Assembly: GCA_000431155.1 (NCBI GenBank)
Contig: HF985624.1
Span: 1-64,000, forward strand
Direction: 5' to 3'
Length of the DNA: 64,000 bases
Origin: Bacteroides sp. CAG:927
GTDB taxonomy: Bacteria > Bacteroidota > Bacteroidia > Bacteroidales > Muribaculaceae
The notes beneath the pieces were generated by a model, which was not told the origin of the DNA, did no database searches, and saw only the letters and a list, made by a program, of their open reading frames with translations. Numbering within the stretch: position 1 is the first letter of the stretch; each line of letters starts with the position of its first letter. The position numbers and the translations under genes are program-made. Positions 32,351 to 40,834 of the stretch are shown piece after piece.

Positions 32351-33046
32351 ATGAATAGCAAACCAAAATTAGTGATTTCCACCGGTGCCGGAATGAGTGC
32401 CGAAAGCGGATTGAGTACGTTTCGCGACAGTGGCGGCCTGTGGGACAATTACAATGTGATGGATGTGGCAAGTGCCGATGGATTTGCCCGAAATCCAGAG
32501 CTTGTGCATAAATTTTACAATATCCGCCGCCGTGAGCTTATGAACGTGGAGCCTAACGAAGGACACCGCGGGCTGGTGGAGCTTGAAAAATGGTATGACA
32601 CTTATGTGATAACGCAGAATGTGGACAACCTGCATGAGCGCGCCGGCAGCAGCAATGTTGTGCATCTGCATGGCGAGCTGATGAAGATACGCTCACTTAC
32701 ACATCCGGAAAGAGTGTATGAGCTTGGTCCGGACAATCTTGAAACGACTGTGGACACTGTGGACAAATACGGAGACCATGTGCGTCCGCATATAGTGTTT
32801 TTTCAGGAGGCGGTGCCAATGTTTGAAAGAGCTGTGGAGCTTGCCGAGGAGGCTGATGTGTTTGTGGTTATAGGCACTTCGCTCGTGGTGTATCCGGCAG
32901 CTGCGCTTTTGCATTATGTGCGTCGCGGCATACCGGTGTATTACATAGACCCCAATCCGGCTCCTGTGCCGGACGGCGTAACCGTGCTTAAGATGGGTGC
33001 GAGTGAGGGAGTCCGCAAGCTTGTGGAGATACTTCGCCCAAAATAA
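32351..33046 (+). CDS. Sir2 family NAD-dependent protein deacylase
   Basis: A cytoplasmic sirtuin of 231 aa that removes acyl groups from lysines using NAD. The NAD site is TGAGMSAESGLSTFRD at 11-26, TQNVDNLH is at 88-95 and the catalytic His is H107 (HLHGEL). The YxxR pair (Y56, R59 in FYNIRRREL) is the mark of CobB and SIRT5 types that accept succinyl-lysine. The four zinc cysteines are absent; the region runs straight to RPHIVFFQEAVP. It lies before the dcw cluster but has its own promoter and terminator. Confidence 0.92.
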   Translation: MNSKPKLVISTGAGMSAESGLSTFRDSGGLWDNYNVMDVASADGFARNPELVHKFYNIRRRELMNVEPNEGHRGLVELEKWYDTYVITQNVDNLHERAGSSNVVHLHGELMKIRSLTHPERVYELGPDNLETTVDTVDKYGDHVRPHIVFFQEAVPMFERAVELAEEADVFVVIGTSLVVYPAAALLHYVRRGIPVYYIDPNPAPVPDGVTVLKMGASEGVRKLVEILRPK

Positions 33047-33073
33047 AGCAGTTCCGAAACGCATTTACATTTG

Positions 33074-33115
33074 CAAACGCTTCGCTATCCTCGGATAAGC
33101 GAGGCGTTTGTTGTT
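33074..33115 (+). terminator. Intrinsic terminator after the sirtuin gene
   Basis: A 13-bp stem with one G-T pair (CAAACGCTTCGCT at 33074-33086 with AGCGAGGCGTTTG at 33098-33110) and an 11-nt loop. The tail TTGTTG is only moderately T-rich. Confidence 0.65.
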
Positions 33116-33184
33116 GAAATACAGGCGCGTGGATGGGTGTTGATAACTTATTTGAATAAGGGGTTAAAATTTTGGTGTTTCTAT

Positions 33185-33216
33185 TTGTAAATTACCGATA
33201 AAAATAACTAATTTTA
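33185..33216 (+). promoter_or_regulatory. Possible promoter of the dcw cluster
   Basis: TTG (33185-33187), 21 nt, then TAATTTTA (33209-33216), one mismatch from TAnnTTTG. It would give a leader of about 40 nt before rsmH. No mraZ gene and no clear repeated MraZ-box pattern (TGGGN-type) is seen here. Confidence 0.4.
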
Positions 33217-33261
33217 CATCCTAAGACACGGTTTGTACAATAGGCTGAATATCAATAGATT

Positions 33262-34173
33262 ATGGAGTCAGAGGTATATCATATTCCCGCATTGCTATCA
33301 GAAACGATAGAGGCACTTCAGGTGCGTCCGGATGGAGTGTATGTTGACGCCACGTTTGGCGGTGGCGGTCATTCCATGGCAATAATGGAGCGTCTGAGCC
33401 TGAGCGGGCATCTGTATTCGTTTGACCAAGATGATGAGGCCGTGAGCCGTGCGCCTAAGGACGAGCGGTTTACAATCGTTTACAGCAACTTCAGGTTTCT
33501 CCGCAATTTCATGCGCTATTACGGCGTGGAAAGTGTGGACGGCGTGTTGGGAGACCTTGGGGTGTCGTTTCATCATTTTGATGCTGCGGAACGCGGATTT
33601 TCGTTTCGTCAGGACGCACCTCTTGACATGCGCATGAATCGCCACGGAGCGCGGACGGCAGCCGATCTGCTTGCCACATTGAGTGAAGAAGAGCTGGCAA
33701 ATGTGCTGTATCTCTACGGCGAACTCAAGCAGTCGCGCCGCATGGCATCGGCTATTGTGAAAAGTCGTGAGGCCGGCAAGCCTGTACATACCACCGGCGA
33801 GCTGCTTGAGCTGATCAAGCCGATGATCAATCCCCGGCAGGAGAAGAAGGAGCTTGCCATGGTTTTTCAGGCATTGCGTATTGCCGTCAACGGCGAGCTG
33901 ACAGCATTGGAAGAGTTTCTCATGCAGGCTTGCGAGCTTCTGAAACCGGGAGGAAGACTTGCCATCATCACCTATCATTCGCTTGAAGACAGGCTGGTGA
34001 AAAACTTCATGCGCAGCGGCAACATACGCGGCGAAGTGGAAAAAGATTTTTTCGGGCGGTCGGCATCTCCGCTCAAAATGCTCGGAAGCAAGCCTATAGT
34101 GCCGAGTGCAGAAGAGGTGGAACGAAATCCGAGATCACGCAGCGCAAAACTCAGAGTGGCAGTGAAGTTATAG
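33262..34173 (+). CDS. rsmH: 16S rRNA (cytosine1402-N4)-methyltransferase
   Basis: Methylates N4 of C1402 in 16S rRNA and by old convention opens the dcw cluster. The SAM-binding stretch is YVDATFGGGGHSMAI, followed by DGVLGDLGVSFHHFD, AERGFSFRQDAPLDMRM, FQALRIAVNGEL and ITYHSLEDRLVK. Length (303 aa) is normal. It is the first gene of the cluster here because mraZ, which usually precedes it, is missing. A 37-nt gap leads to the FtsL-like gene. Confidence 0.97.
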   Translation: MESEVYHIPALLSETIEALQVRPDGVYVDATFGGGGHSMAIMERLSLSGHLYSFDQDDEAVSRAPKDERFTIVYSNFRFLRNFMRYYGVESVDGVLGDLGVSFHHFDAAERGFSFRQDAPLDMRMNRHGARTAADLLATLSEEELANVLYLYGELKQSRRMASAIVKSREAGKPVHTTGELLELIKPMINPRQEKKELAMVFQALRIAVNGELTALEEFLMQACELLKPGGRLAIITYHSLEDRLVKNFMRSGNIRGEVEKDFFGRSASPLKMLGSKPIVPSAEEVERNPRSRSAKLRVAVKL

Positions 34174-34210
34174 CAACATAATACAGAATTGCAGAATCAT
34201 TATCATCGCA

Positions 34211-34582
34211 ATGGCAAAAAACAATCAAAATAAAAGACAGACAAAACACAAGGCATCGTTATGGAGCAAACTGTTCCATGGTCGTGTTGTGTCAAGCGAT
34301 TTTTTTGCCCGCAACTGGCTTGTCATAGCACTGGTGGTAATATTTGTAATGGCTTATATCTCGTCGAACTATACCAACAAAATCAAGCGTGAGCAGGTGG
34401 CGAGTTACAAAGCGCAGAGCGAGGTGATGAAAACAGAGCGTAACCGTGCACGCAGCAAATACATGGGCAAAGTGCGCGAGTCGGCCATGCAGCATCTTGT
34501 TGATTCGTTGCATTTGGGACTTCAGGTGCAGGACGATCCTGCATTTGAGGTGAAAGGACATACAAAGAGAACATCAGAATGA
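34211..34582 (+). CDS. ftsL: FtsL-like cell division protein
   Basis: A small bitopic divisome protein of 123 aa. A basic cytoplasmic N-terminus (KRQTKHK) precedes one transmembrane helix (about 35-50, NWLVIALVVIFVMAYI) and an extracytoplasmic, coiled-coil-like charged helix. In the divisome FtsL joins FtsQ and FtsB and activates FtsW-FtsI. Sequence identity to E. coli FtsL is not apparent; the call rests on topology and on the slot between rsmH and ftsI. Confidence 0.85.
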   Translation: MAKNNQNKRQTKHKASLWSKLFHGRVVSSDFFARNWLVIALVVIFVMAYISSNYTNKIKREQVASYKAQSEVMKTERNRARSKYMGKVRESAMQHLVDSLHLGLQVQDDPAFEVKGHTKRTSE

Positions 34583-34604
34583 CAGTATAAACCGGGATAT
34601 AGTT

Positions 34605-36671
34605 ATGAAAAGAGAAAACAGACATAATATATTGCTGCGTTATGCATTCATTCTGATATGCATATTGCTGATGGCGGCCGCCATTGTGTACAAGCTCATT
34701 GACAATACGGTGATTTCAGCTCCGGAATGGAACAAAAAAGCGATGACCGAATTATCGCGTACAGAAAAAATCATGCCCGAGCGCGGCAACATACTTGCGT
34801 CGGACGGCAGTGTACTTGCCACAAGCCTGTGGTTTTACACGGTGAGGATAGATTATCGATGCGAAAAATTTGCTGAGGACACATTGCGCAAAAATATTGT
34901 GCCGCTCGGAGATTCGCTTGCCAAATATTTTCCGGTGCGCAATTCCAAAGAGTGGCAGAAACATCTTCTGGCACCACTGGACAAACCGGCAGAAAAACGC
35001 TCGCGTCACCACAAGCTGATAAGCAATCTGAGCGAAAGTGAGTGTGACATGATAGCTCACTTCCCGTTTTTCAAGGTCGGTAAACGCTCGGGAATGGTGC
35101 GTGAGAAATATTTGAAACGTATCAATCCTTACGGAGATATGGCACGCCGCAGTATAGGCGGAGTGGGGGCGACAAAGGAAAACAGTGAAGTTCACGGAAT
35201 TTCCGGTCTTGAAAAAGCACTTGACTCGCTGCTGTACGGTAAAGCCGGTGTTGCCAAAAAGGTGCCGCTGACCCGCCAGATTACCAATTGGGCCGACACG
35301 CCGGCCGTGAAAGGATTTGATATCCGCACCACAATAGATATAAAAATGCAGGATATTGTGGAAAACGAGCTTAACAATATGCTTGAATACTGCAATGCCG
35401 ACTGGGGCGTGGCAGTGCTCATGGAGGTAAGCACGGGCGACATAAAAGCAATATCAAACCTTGAGAAAAATCCTAACGGAAGCGGCTATATAGAAGGAAT
35501 GAACCGTGCCGTGTTGGGTTATGAACCCGGCTCGGTGGTTAAAACCATATCAATGCTCTTGGCACTTGAAGACGGTATCGTGACCAATGTAAACGAGGTG
35601 ATACCCACGGGGCGCTCATGGGCGTATGCCGGAGGCCGTCCCATCACAGATGCCCACGGTGTGGGATCGGTGACGGTGGGCGAGGTGATAGAGCGGTCGT
35701 CCAATATAGGAATGGCAAAAATCATAACACGCCGCTATGATTCGCATCCGGGAGGTTACTATGCAAGACTGAAGGAGATAGGTTTTCTTGAGCCTATGCA
35801 TACCGGCATAGCCGGTGAAAGAGTGCCTAGAGTGGACAGTGTGCCATCCGATCGCGGAGGGCGTATAGCACTGTCGCGCCAAAGCTATGGTTATGCAACC
35901 GAGATACCGCCTCTTTACACACTGTCGATATACAACGCCATAGCCAACGGCGGAAGATATGTGCGCCCGAGACTCGTGAGCGGATTGATAGGCGAGGGTG
36001 TGGACACAGTGTTTCCTGTAACATACATCAGAGACCGGATATGCAGCGAAACCAATGCTGAAAAGCTCCGCAATATGCTGACAGCTGTGGTATGGGGAGA
36101 CCATGGTACCGGGCGGCGCCTGCGTGACAAGCGCGTGGCTATAGCCGGAAAGACGGGGACATGCTACATGATAGACAACGGAGCCTACAACACATCGCGC
36201 AAACGCTTGGCATTTTGTGGATTTTTCCCGGCTGAAGCACCAAAATACTCATGTATAGTGCTGACGGCAGCGCCGAAGCAAAATGCCATGGGGGCCGCGA
36301 GCACCAGCGGCGAAGTGCTGAAAGGTGTGGCATTGAAAATGTATTCACGCGGGATGCTCGGTCCGGGTCCGGACTATCATACCGGCGAACAATCGTCTCC
36401 CACGCTGTATGCATCGCTCAGAAGTGACAATGTGAACCGTGTGACAAAGGATCTCAACATAAAGTCGCGACAAGTGCTCCGCACACCCCAAAAAACGAGA
36501 AAGGGAGTGCCCGATGTACACGGGTACGGACTGCGCGATGCCATACTGGCACTTGAGCGAGCCGGATACAATGTGAAATACACCGGTGTAGGATATGTTT
36601 CAGGACAAAATCCTGTTCCGGGAGCATCCGTAGCCAACGGCTCAGTGGTGCATTTGAGATTAACAGAATAA
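34605..36671 (+). CDS. ftsI: Septal peptidoglycan transpeptidase FtsI (PBP3) with PASTA domain
   Basis: The division-specific penicillin-binding protein, 688 aa. After a transmembrane helix near 12-30 (YAFILICILLMAAAIVY) come the PBP dimerisation domain (MPERGNILASDGS) and the transpeptidase domain. Active-site motifs are S310-x-x-K313, S365-x-N367 and K516-T-G. A single PASTA domain (VPDVHGYGLRDAILALERAG) ends the protein; E. coli FtsI lacks it but Bacteroidetes enzymes have it. It cross-links septal murein together with FtsW. Confidence 0.97.
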   Translation: MKRENRHNILLRYAFILICILLMAAAIVYKLIDNTVISAPEWNKKAMTELSRTEKIMPERGNILASDGSVLATSLWFYTVRIDYRCEKFAEDTLRKNIVPLGDSLAKYFPVRNSKEWQKHLLAPLDKPAEKRSRHHKLISNLSESECDMIAHFPFFKVGKRSGMVREKYLKRINPYGDMARRSIGGVGATKENSEVHGISGLEKALDSLLYGKAGVAKKVPLTRQITNWADTPAVKGFDIRTTIDIKMQDIVENELNNMLEYCNADWGVAVLMEVSTGDIKAISNLEKNPNGSGYIEGMNRAVLGYEPGSVVKTISMLLALEDGIVTNVNEVIPTGRSWAYAGGRPITDAHGVGSVTVGEVIERSSNIGMAKIITRRYDSHPGGYYARLKEIGFLEPMHTGIAGERVPRVDSVPSDRGGRIALSRQSYGYATEIPPLYTLSIYNAIANGGRYVRPRLVSGLIGEGVDTVFPVTYIRDRICSETNAEKLRNMLTAVVWGDHGTGRRLRDKRVAIAGKTGTCYMIDNGAYNTSRKRLAFCGFFPAEAPKYSCIVLTAAPKQNAMGAASTSGEVLKGVALKMYSRGMLGPGPDYHTGEQSSPTLYASLRSDNVNRVTKDLNIKSRQVLRTPQKTRKGVPDVHGYGLRDAILALERAGYNVKYTGVGYVSGQNPVPGASVANGSVVHLRLTE

Positions 36672-36697
36672 ATCATAACCCCAACCGCATAAAGAAT

Positions 36698-38161
36698 ATG
36701 AAATCATTATCTGACCTGCTCTCGGCAATAGAAGTAGAGCAAATAATAGGAAGCGACAGTAAGGAGATAACCTCGCTGGAGTGTGATTCCCGCAAAATCA
36801 AGTTAGGCTCTTTGTTTGTGGCTGTGCGCGGATACAACGTGGACGGACACAAGTTTATTCCGCTTGTGACACTTGCCGGAGCCGCCGCCATAGTGTGTGA
36901 GGAGCTTCCGGAACGGTTGGAATCGAATGTGACATATATAAAGGTTACCAATAGCGCCGTGGCTTTGGGATTTCTGGCCTCGCAGTGGTGGGGTAATCCG
37001 TCGCGCAAGCTGCATTTGGTTGGCGTGACCGGCACCAACGGCAAAACCACAACTGCCACGCTGATTTATGAGATGGCCCGTATGATGGGGTATAAGGCCG
37101 GATTGCTTTCTACTGTGTGCAACTACATTGATTCAGAGGCTGTGCCTACAAACCAGACCACTCCGGACCCACTTACCCTCAATGAACTGCTGCACCGGAT
37201 GGTAGTGGCAGGATGTACGTATGCGGCCATGGAAGTAAGCTCGCATGCCGCGCATCAGCATCGCATAGCAGGGCTGAAGTTTGCCGGTGGGGTGTTTACA
37301 AATCTTACCCGCGACCATCTTGACTATCACAAAACAGTGGAGGCGTATCTGAGTGCAAAGAAGTCGTTTTTTGACAATCTGTCATCCGATGCTTTTGCCT
37401 TAACCAATATAGATGACAAGGTGGGTCTGGTGATGCTGCAGAACTGCGATGCCAAACGCCGCACATACTCCTTGCGGGCTAATGCCGATTTTATGGGGCG
37501 TGTGATAGAAAGCCGTCTTGACGGCACGCTGATGTCGTTTAACGGCCATGAGGTGGAAACATTGTTTACCGGCAGATATAACGCATATAATCTTACCGCT
37601 GTTTACGGTACGGCGACAATGCTTGGCTGGGACGCGGAAAAAATACTTGTGGACATGAGCCGTCTTGTGCCGGTGGCAGGACGCTTCCAGACCATACACT
37701 CGCCGGCGGGCGTGACCGCTGTGGTGGACTATGCGCATACTCCCGATGCGGTGGTGAATGTGCTTCAGGCTATAAGAGAAGTTACGGGTCATGACCATAA
37801 TATCATAACTGTGGTGGGAGCCGGAGGTAACCGCGACAAGGGTAAGCGTCCAATAATGGCCCGCGAGGCTGCCATGCGTTCAGACCGCGTGGTGCTCACT
37901 TCGGATAATCCTCGTGATGAGGAGCCGGAAGAGATACTCCGTGAAATGGAGGCTGGTCTTGACACCCCGGAATTACGTGCCAATGTGCTTAGCATAACCG
38001 ACCGCAAGGAAGCCATACGCACAGCAGTGATGCTTGCCAAGGCTGGTGATGTGGTGCTAATAGCCGGAAAAGGACATGAGAATTATCAGGAAGTGAAAGG
38101 TGTGAAACATCATTTTGACGACTGCGAAGTGGTGAAAGAGATTTTTGACACTCAGAAATAA
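36698..38161 (+). CDS. murE: UDP-MurNAc-tripeptide synthetase MurE
   Basis: A cytoplasmic Mur ligase of 487 aa that adds the third stem residue to UDP-MurNAc-L-Ala-D-Glu. ATP binding is at GVTGTNGKTTTATL, the central domain has TPDPLTLNELLHRM and MEVSSHAAHQHR, and the C-terminal DNPRDEEPEEI motif marks the meso-diaminopimelate-adding type. Murein here should therefore be of the DAP type. murF is not in the cluster. Confidence 0.97.
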   Translation: MKSLSDLLSAIEVEQIIGSDSKEITSLECDSRKIKLGSLFVAVRGYNVDGHKFIPLVTLAGAAAIVCEELPERLESNVTYIKVTNSAVALGFLASQWWGNPSRKLHLVGVTGTNGKTTTATLIYEMARMMGYKAGLLSTVCNYIDSEAVPTNQTTPDPLTLNELLHRMVVAGCTYAAMEVSSHAAHQHRIAGLKFAGGVFTNLTRDHLDYHKTVEAYLSAKKSFFDNLSSDAFALTNIDDKVGLVMLQNCDAKRRTYSLRANADFMGRVIESRLDGTLMSFNGHEVETLFTGRYNAYNLTAVYGTATMLGWDAEKILVDMSRLVPVAGRFQTIHSPAGVTAVVDYAHTPDAVVNVLQAIREVTGHDHNIITVVGAGGNRDKGKRPIMAREAAMRSDRVVLTSDNPRDEEPEEILREMEAGLDTPELRANVLSITDRKEAIRTAVMLAKAGDVVLIAGKGHENYQEVKGVKHHFDDCEVVKEIFDTQK

Positions 38162-38174
38162 TAGATGACCCAAG

Positions 38175-39437
38175 ATGCTGTACTTTTTGTTTGAATTACT
38201 TCAGGAAATAGATGTGCCGGGGGCGAGACTGATGAGCTACATCACCTTTCGCTCCGGAGCGGCTTTTGTTCTCGCGCTGCTGATAGCGATGATATTCGGC
38301 CGTAAGATTATATCGCGGCTGCAGCTCATGCAAGTGGGCGAAATAATACGAGACCTCGGCCTTGAGGGTCAGATGGCAAAACAGGGGACACCCACGATGG
38401 GCGGCGTAATAATACTGCTTGCCATTCTTGTGCCCTGCCTGCTGCTTGGCGATTTGTGCAATGTGTATATGCTTCTGATGGTGGTCAGCACAATGTGGCT
38501 CGGCTCTCTGGGATTTATGGACGATTATCTGAAGATGAAGCGTCACAACAAAGAGGGAATGAAAGGCAAATTCAAGATTGTGGGCCAAGTGGGTCTTGGA
38601 CTTATGGTGGGCCTTACGATGGTGCTGAGTCCGCAGGTGGTGATGCGCGAAAATGTGGAAGTACCCGCAACAGACCCTACGGAAACGGTTGTGACCTACA
38701 AGTCAGAAGATGTGAAAACCCCTCAAACCACATTGCCATTTATTAAGAACCATAATTTCAACTATCAGAGCCTTACCCAGTGGATGGGAAAATATTCAGA
38801 GACCGGCGGCTGGATAGTGTTTGTACTGATTGTGATATTTGTGGTGACCGCTACCTCCAACGGAGCCAATCTTACCGACGGCCTTGACGGACTGTGTACG
38901 GGAACATCGGCCATAATAGGGGTGGCACTTGCCATCATGGCATATCTCGGTGGCAACATCATATACTCGTCATACCTTAATATAATGTATATACCGGGAA
39001 GTGCGGAACTGGTGGTGTATATGTCGGCATTCATAGGTGCCCTGATAGGATTTTTGTGGTACAATACCTATCCGGCACAGGTGTTTATGGGTGACACCGG
39101 CAGCCTTACAATAGGAGGCGTGGTGGCCGTGTTTGCCATTCTCATACGCAAGGAGCTGCTGATACCGATATTGTGTGCCATATATTTTGCCGAGGATTTG
39201 TCGGTGCTCATCCAAGTGGGGTATTACAAATTATCGCGCCGCCTTACCGGTACCTCCAAGAGGATATTCAAGATGACACCGTTGCACCATCATTTCCAGA
39301 AGGCCGGTAATTCTGGAATAGATGCCATAATTCAGTCTCCGATTACACCTGTACCCGAATCGCGTATAGTGACCCGCTTCTGGATAGTTGGGATATTGCT
39401 GGCAGTAATTACATTTGTAACTTTGAAAATACGATAA
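38175..39437 (+). CDS. mraY: Phospho-MurNAc-pentapeptide transferase MraY
   Basis: An integral membrane enzyme of 420 aa with about ten transmembrane segments. It transfers phospho-MurNAc-pentapeptide to undecaprenyl phosphate to form lipid I. The Mg and lipid sites are visible: QGTPTMGGVI, GFMDDYLKMKRHN, NLTDGLDGLCTG, FMGDTGSL and PLHHHFQK. It is longer than E. coli MraY (360 aa) because of an insertion at about 155-200 (VEVPATDPTETVVTYKSEDV region) that probably forms a periplasmic loop, as in other Bacteroidetes. Confidence 0.97.
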   Translation: MLYFLFELLQEIDVPGARLMSYITFRSGAAFVLALLIAMIFGRKIISRLQLMQVGEIIRDLGLEGQMAKQGTPTMGGVIILLAILVPCLLLGDLCNVYMLLMVVSTMWLGSLGFMDDYLKMKRHNKEGMKGKFKIVGQVGLGLMVGLTMVLSPQVVMRENVEVPATDPTETVVTYKSEDVKTPQTTLPFIKNHNFNYQSLTQWMGKYSETGGWIVFVLIVIFVVTATSNGANLTDGLDGLCTGTSAIIGVALAIMAYLGGNIIYSSYLNIMYIPGSAELVVYMSAFIGALIGFLWYNTYPAQVFMGDTGSLTIGGVVAVFAILIRKELLIPILCAIYFAEDLSVLIQVGYYKLSRRLTGTSKRIFKMTPLHHHFQKAGNSGIDAIIQSPITPVPESRIVTRFWIVGILLAVITFVTLKIR

Positions 39438-39452
39438 ACTAACATAAAAGCT

Positions 39453-40814
39453 ATGAGCGAAAGTAAAAAAACACTTGTTGTGCTTGGCGGCGGAGAGAGC
39501 GGCGTGGGAGCCGCCATACTTGCCAAGGCCAAAGGAATGGATGTGTTTGTGTCGGATTATGGCACGATTGCACCCCATTATCGCCAAATGCTTGACGAGG
39601 AAAATATAGAATGGGAGGACGGGAAGCACAGTATGGACAGGATACTTGCTGCCGATGAAATAGTGAAAAGTCCCGGAATAGCTCCCACCACTCCCGTAAT
39701 GAAGGCTGTGGCAGAAAAAGGGATACCGGTGATTTCGGAGATTGAATTTGCCGGACGCTACACTAATGCCAAAATGGTTTGTATCACAGGCTCCAACGGT
39801 AAAACCACCACCACGCTGCTCACATATCATATTTTAAAGAATGCGGGCATCAATGTGGGACTCGCAGGGAATGTGGGTAAGAGTCTTGCCCTGCAGGTGC
39901 TCCGTGAAAACCATGATGTGTATGTGATAGAGCTGTCAAGTTTTCAGTTAGAGAACATGTATCATTTCAAGGCAAATATTGCAGTGATACTGAACATAAC
40001 ACCTGATCATCTTGACCGCTACGACTATAAAATGCAGAATTATGTCAATGCAAAATTCCGCATAATCCAAAACCTCACTGCCCGTGATGCTATAATATAC
40101 TGGCAGGACGACCCTGTGATACAGGCGCAACTCAAGCACGTGACAACGGAGGCACAGCTTATGCCGTTTGCCGAACATGAGGAGGGGGGACAGACCAAAG
40201 CGTTTGTAAACGATCAGAATGATATTGTGTTTTCTCCGCTGCGGGATGGATTTACAGTGCCCCGCGAATCATTGTCGCTCAAAGGGCTGCATAATCTGTA
40301 CAACAGTATGGCTGCCGGACTGTCGGCATGCCTGCTTGACATAAAAAAGGAGGATATACGCCGTGCGCTTGCCGATTTTGAAGGTGTGGAGCACAGACTG
40401 GAATATGTGGCAGATGTGGATGGCGTGCGCTATATCAATGACTCCAAGGCAACCAATGTAAACTCCTGCTGGTATGCGCTTGAGAGTATGCCGCGCAACA
40501 CAGTGCTGATACTCGGTGGCAAAGATAAAGGCAATGACTACACCGAAATAGAACCGCTCGTGAAAGAGAAAGTAAAGGCGATAGTGTGCATGGGCAAAGA
40601 CAATGACAAACTGATGAAGTTTTTCAGCGACAAAGTGCCTTATATACGTTCGACACATTCGCTTGAGGATGCCCTTAAGGCATGTCGCGAGCTGTCAAAA
40701 GCCGGCGATACAGTGCTGCTTTCGCCCTGTTGCGCAAGTTTTGACCTTTTTCACAGCTATGAAGAAAGAGGCACAATGTTCAAGGATGCGGTAAAAGCAA
40801 TGAACAACAAATAA
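39453..40814 (+). CDS. murD: UDP-MurNAc-L-alanine:D-glutamate ligase MurD
   Basis: A cytoplasmic Mur ligase of 453 aa that adds D-Glu to UDP-MurNAc-L-Ala. The N-terminal Rossmann domain starts VVLGGGESGVGAAILA, the ATP site is ITGSNGKTTTTLL, and the ligase domains have NITPDHLDRYD, HRLEYV and YINDSKATN. The end LLSPCCASFDLFHSYEERG is typical of MurD. It sits 15 nt after mraY and 20 nt before ftsW. Confidence 0.97.
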   Translation: MSESKKTLVVLGGGESGVGAAILAKAKGMDVFVSDYGTIAPHYRQMLDEENIEWEDGKHSMDRILAADEIVKSPGIAPTTPVMKAVAEKGIPVISEIEFAGRYTNAKMVCITGSNGKTTTTLLTYHILKNAGINVGLAGNVGKSLALQVLRENHDVYVIELSSFQLENMYHFKANIAVILNITPDHLDRYDYKMQNYVNAKFRIIQNLTARDAIIYWQDDPVIQAQLKHVTTEAQLMPFAEHEEGGQTKAFVNDQNDIVFSPLRDGFTVPRESLSLKGLHNLYNSMAAGLSACLLDIKKEDIRRALADFEGVEHRLEYVADVDGVRYINDSKATNVNSCWYALESMPRNTVLILGGKDKGNDYTEIEPLVKEKVKAIVCMGKDNDKLMKFFSDKVPYIRSTHSLEDALKACRELSKAGDTVLLSPCCASFDLFHSYEERGTMFKDAVKAMNNK

Positions 40815-40834
40815 TACTTTAGATATAAACAACT

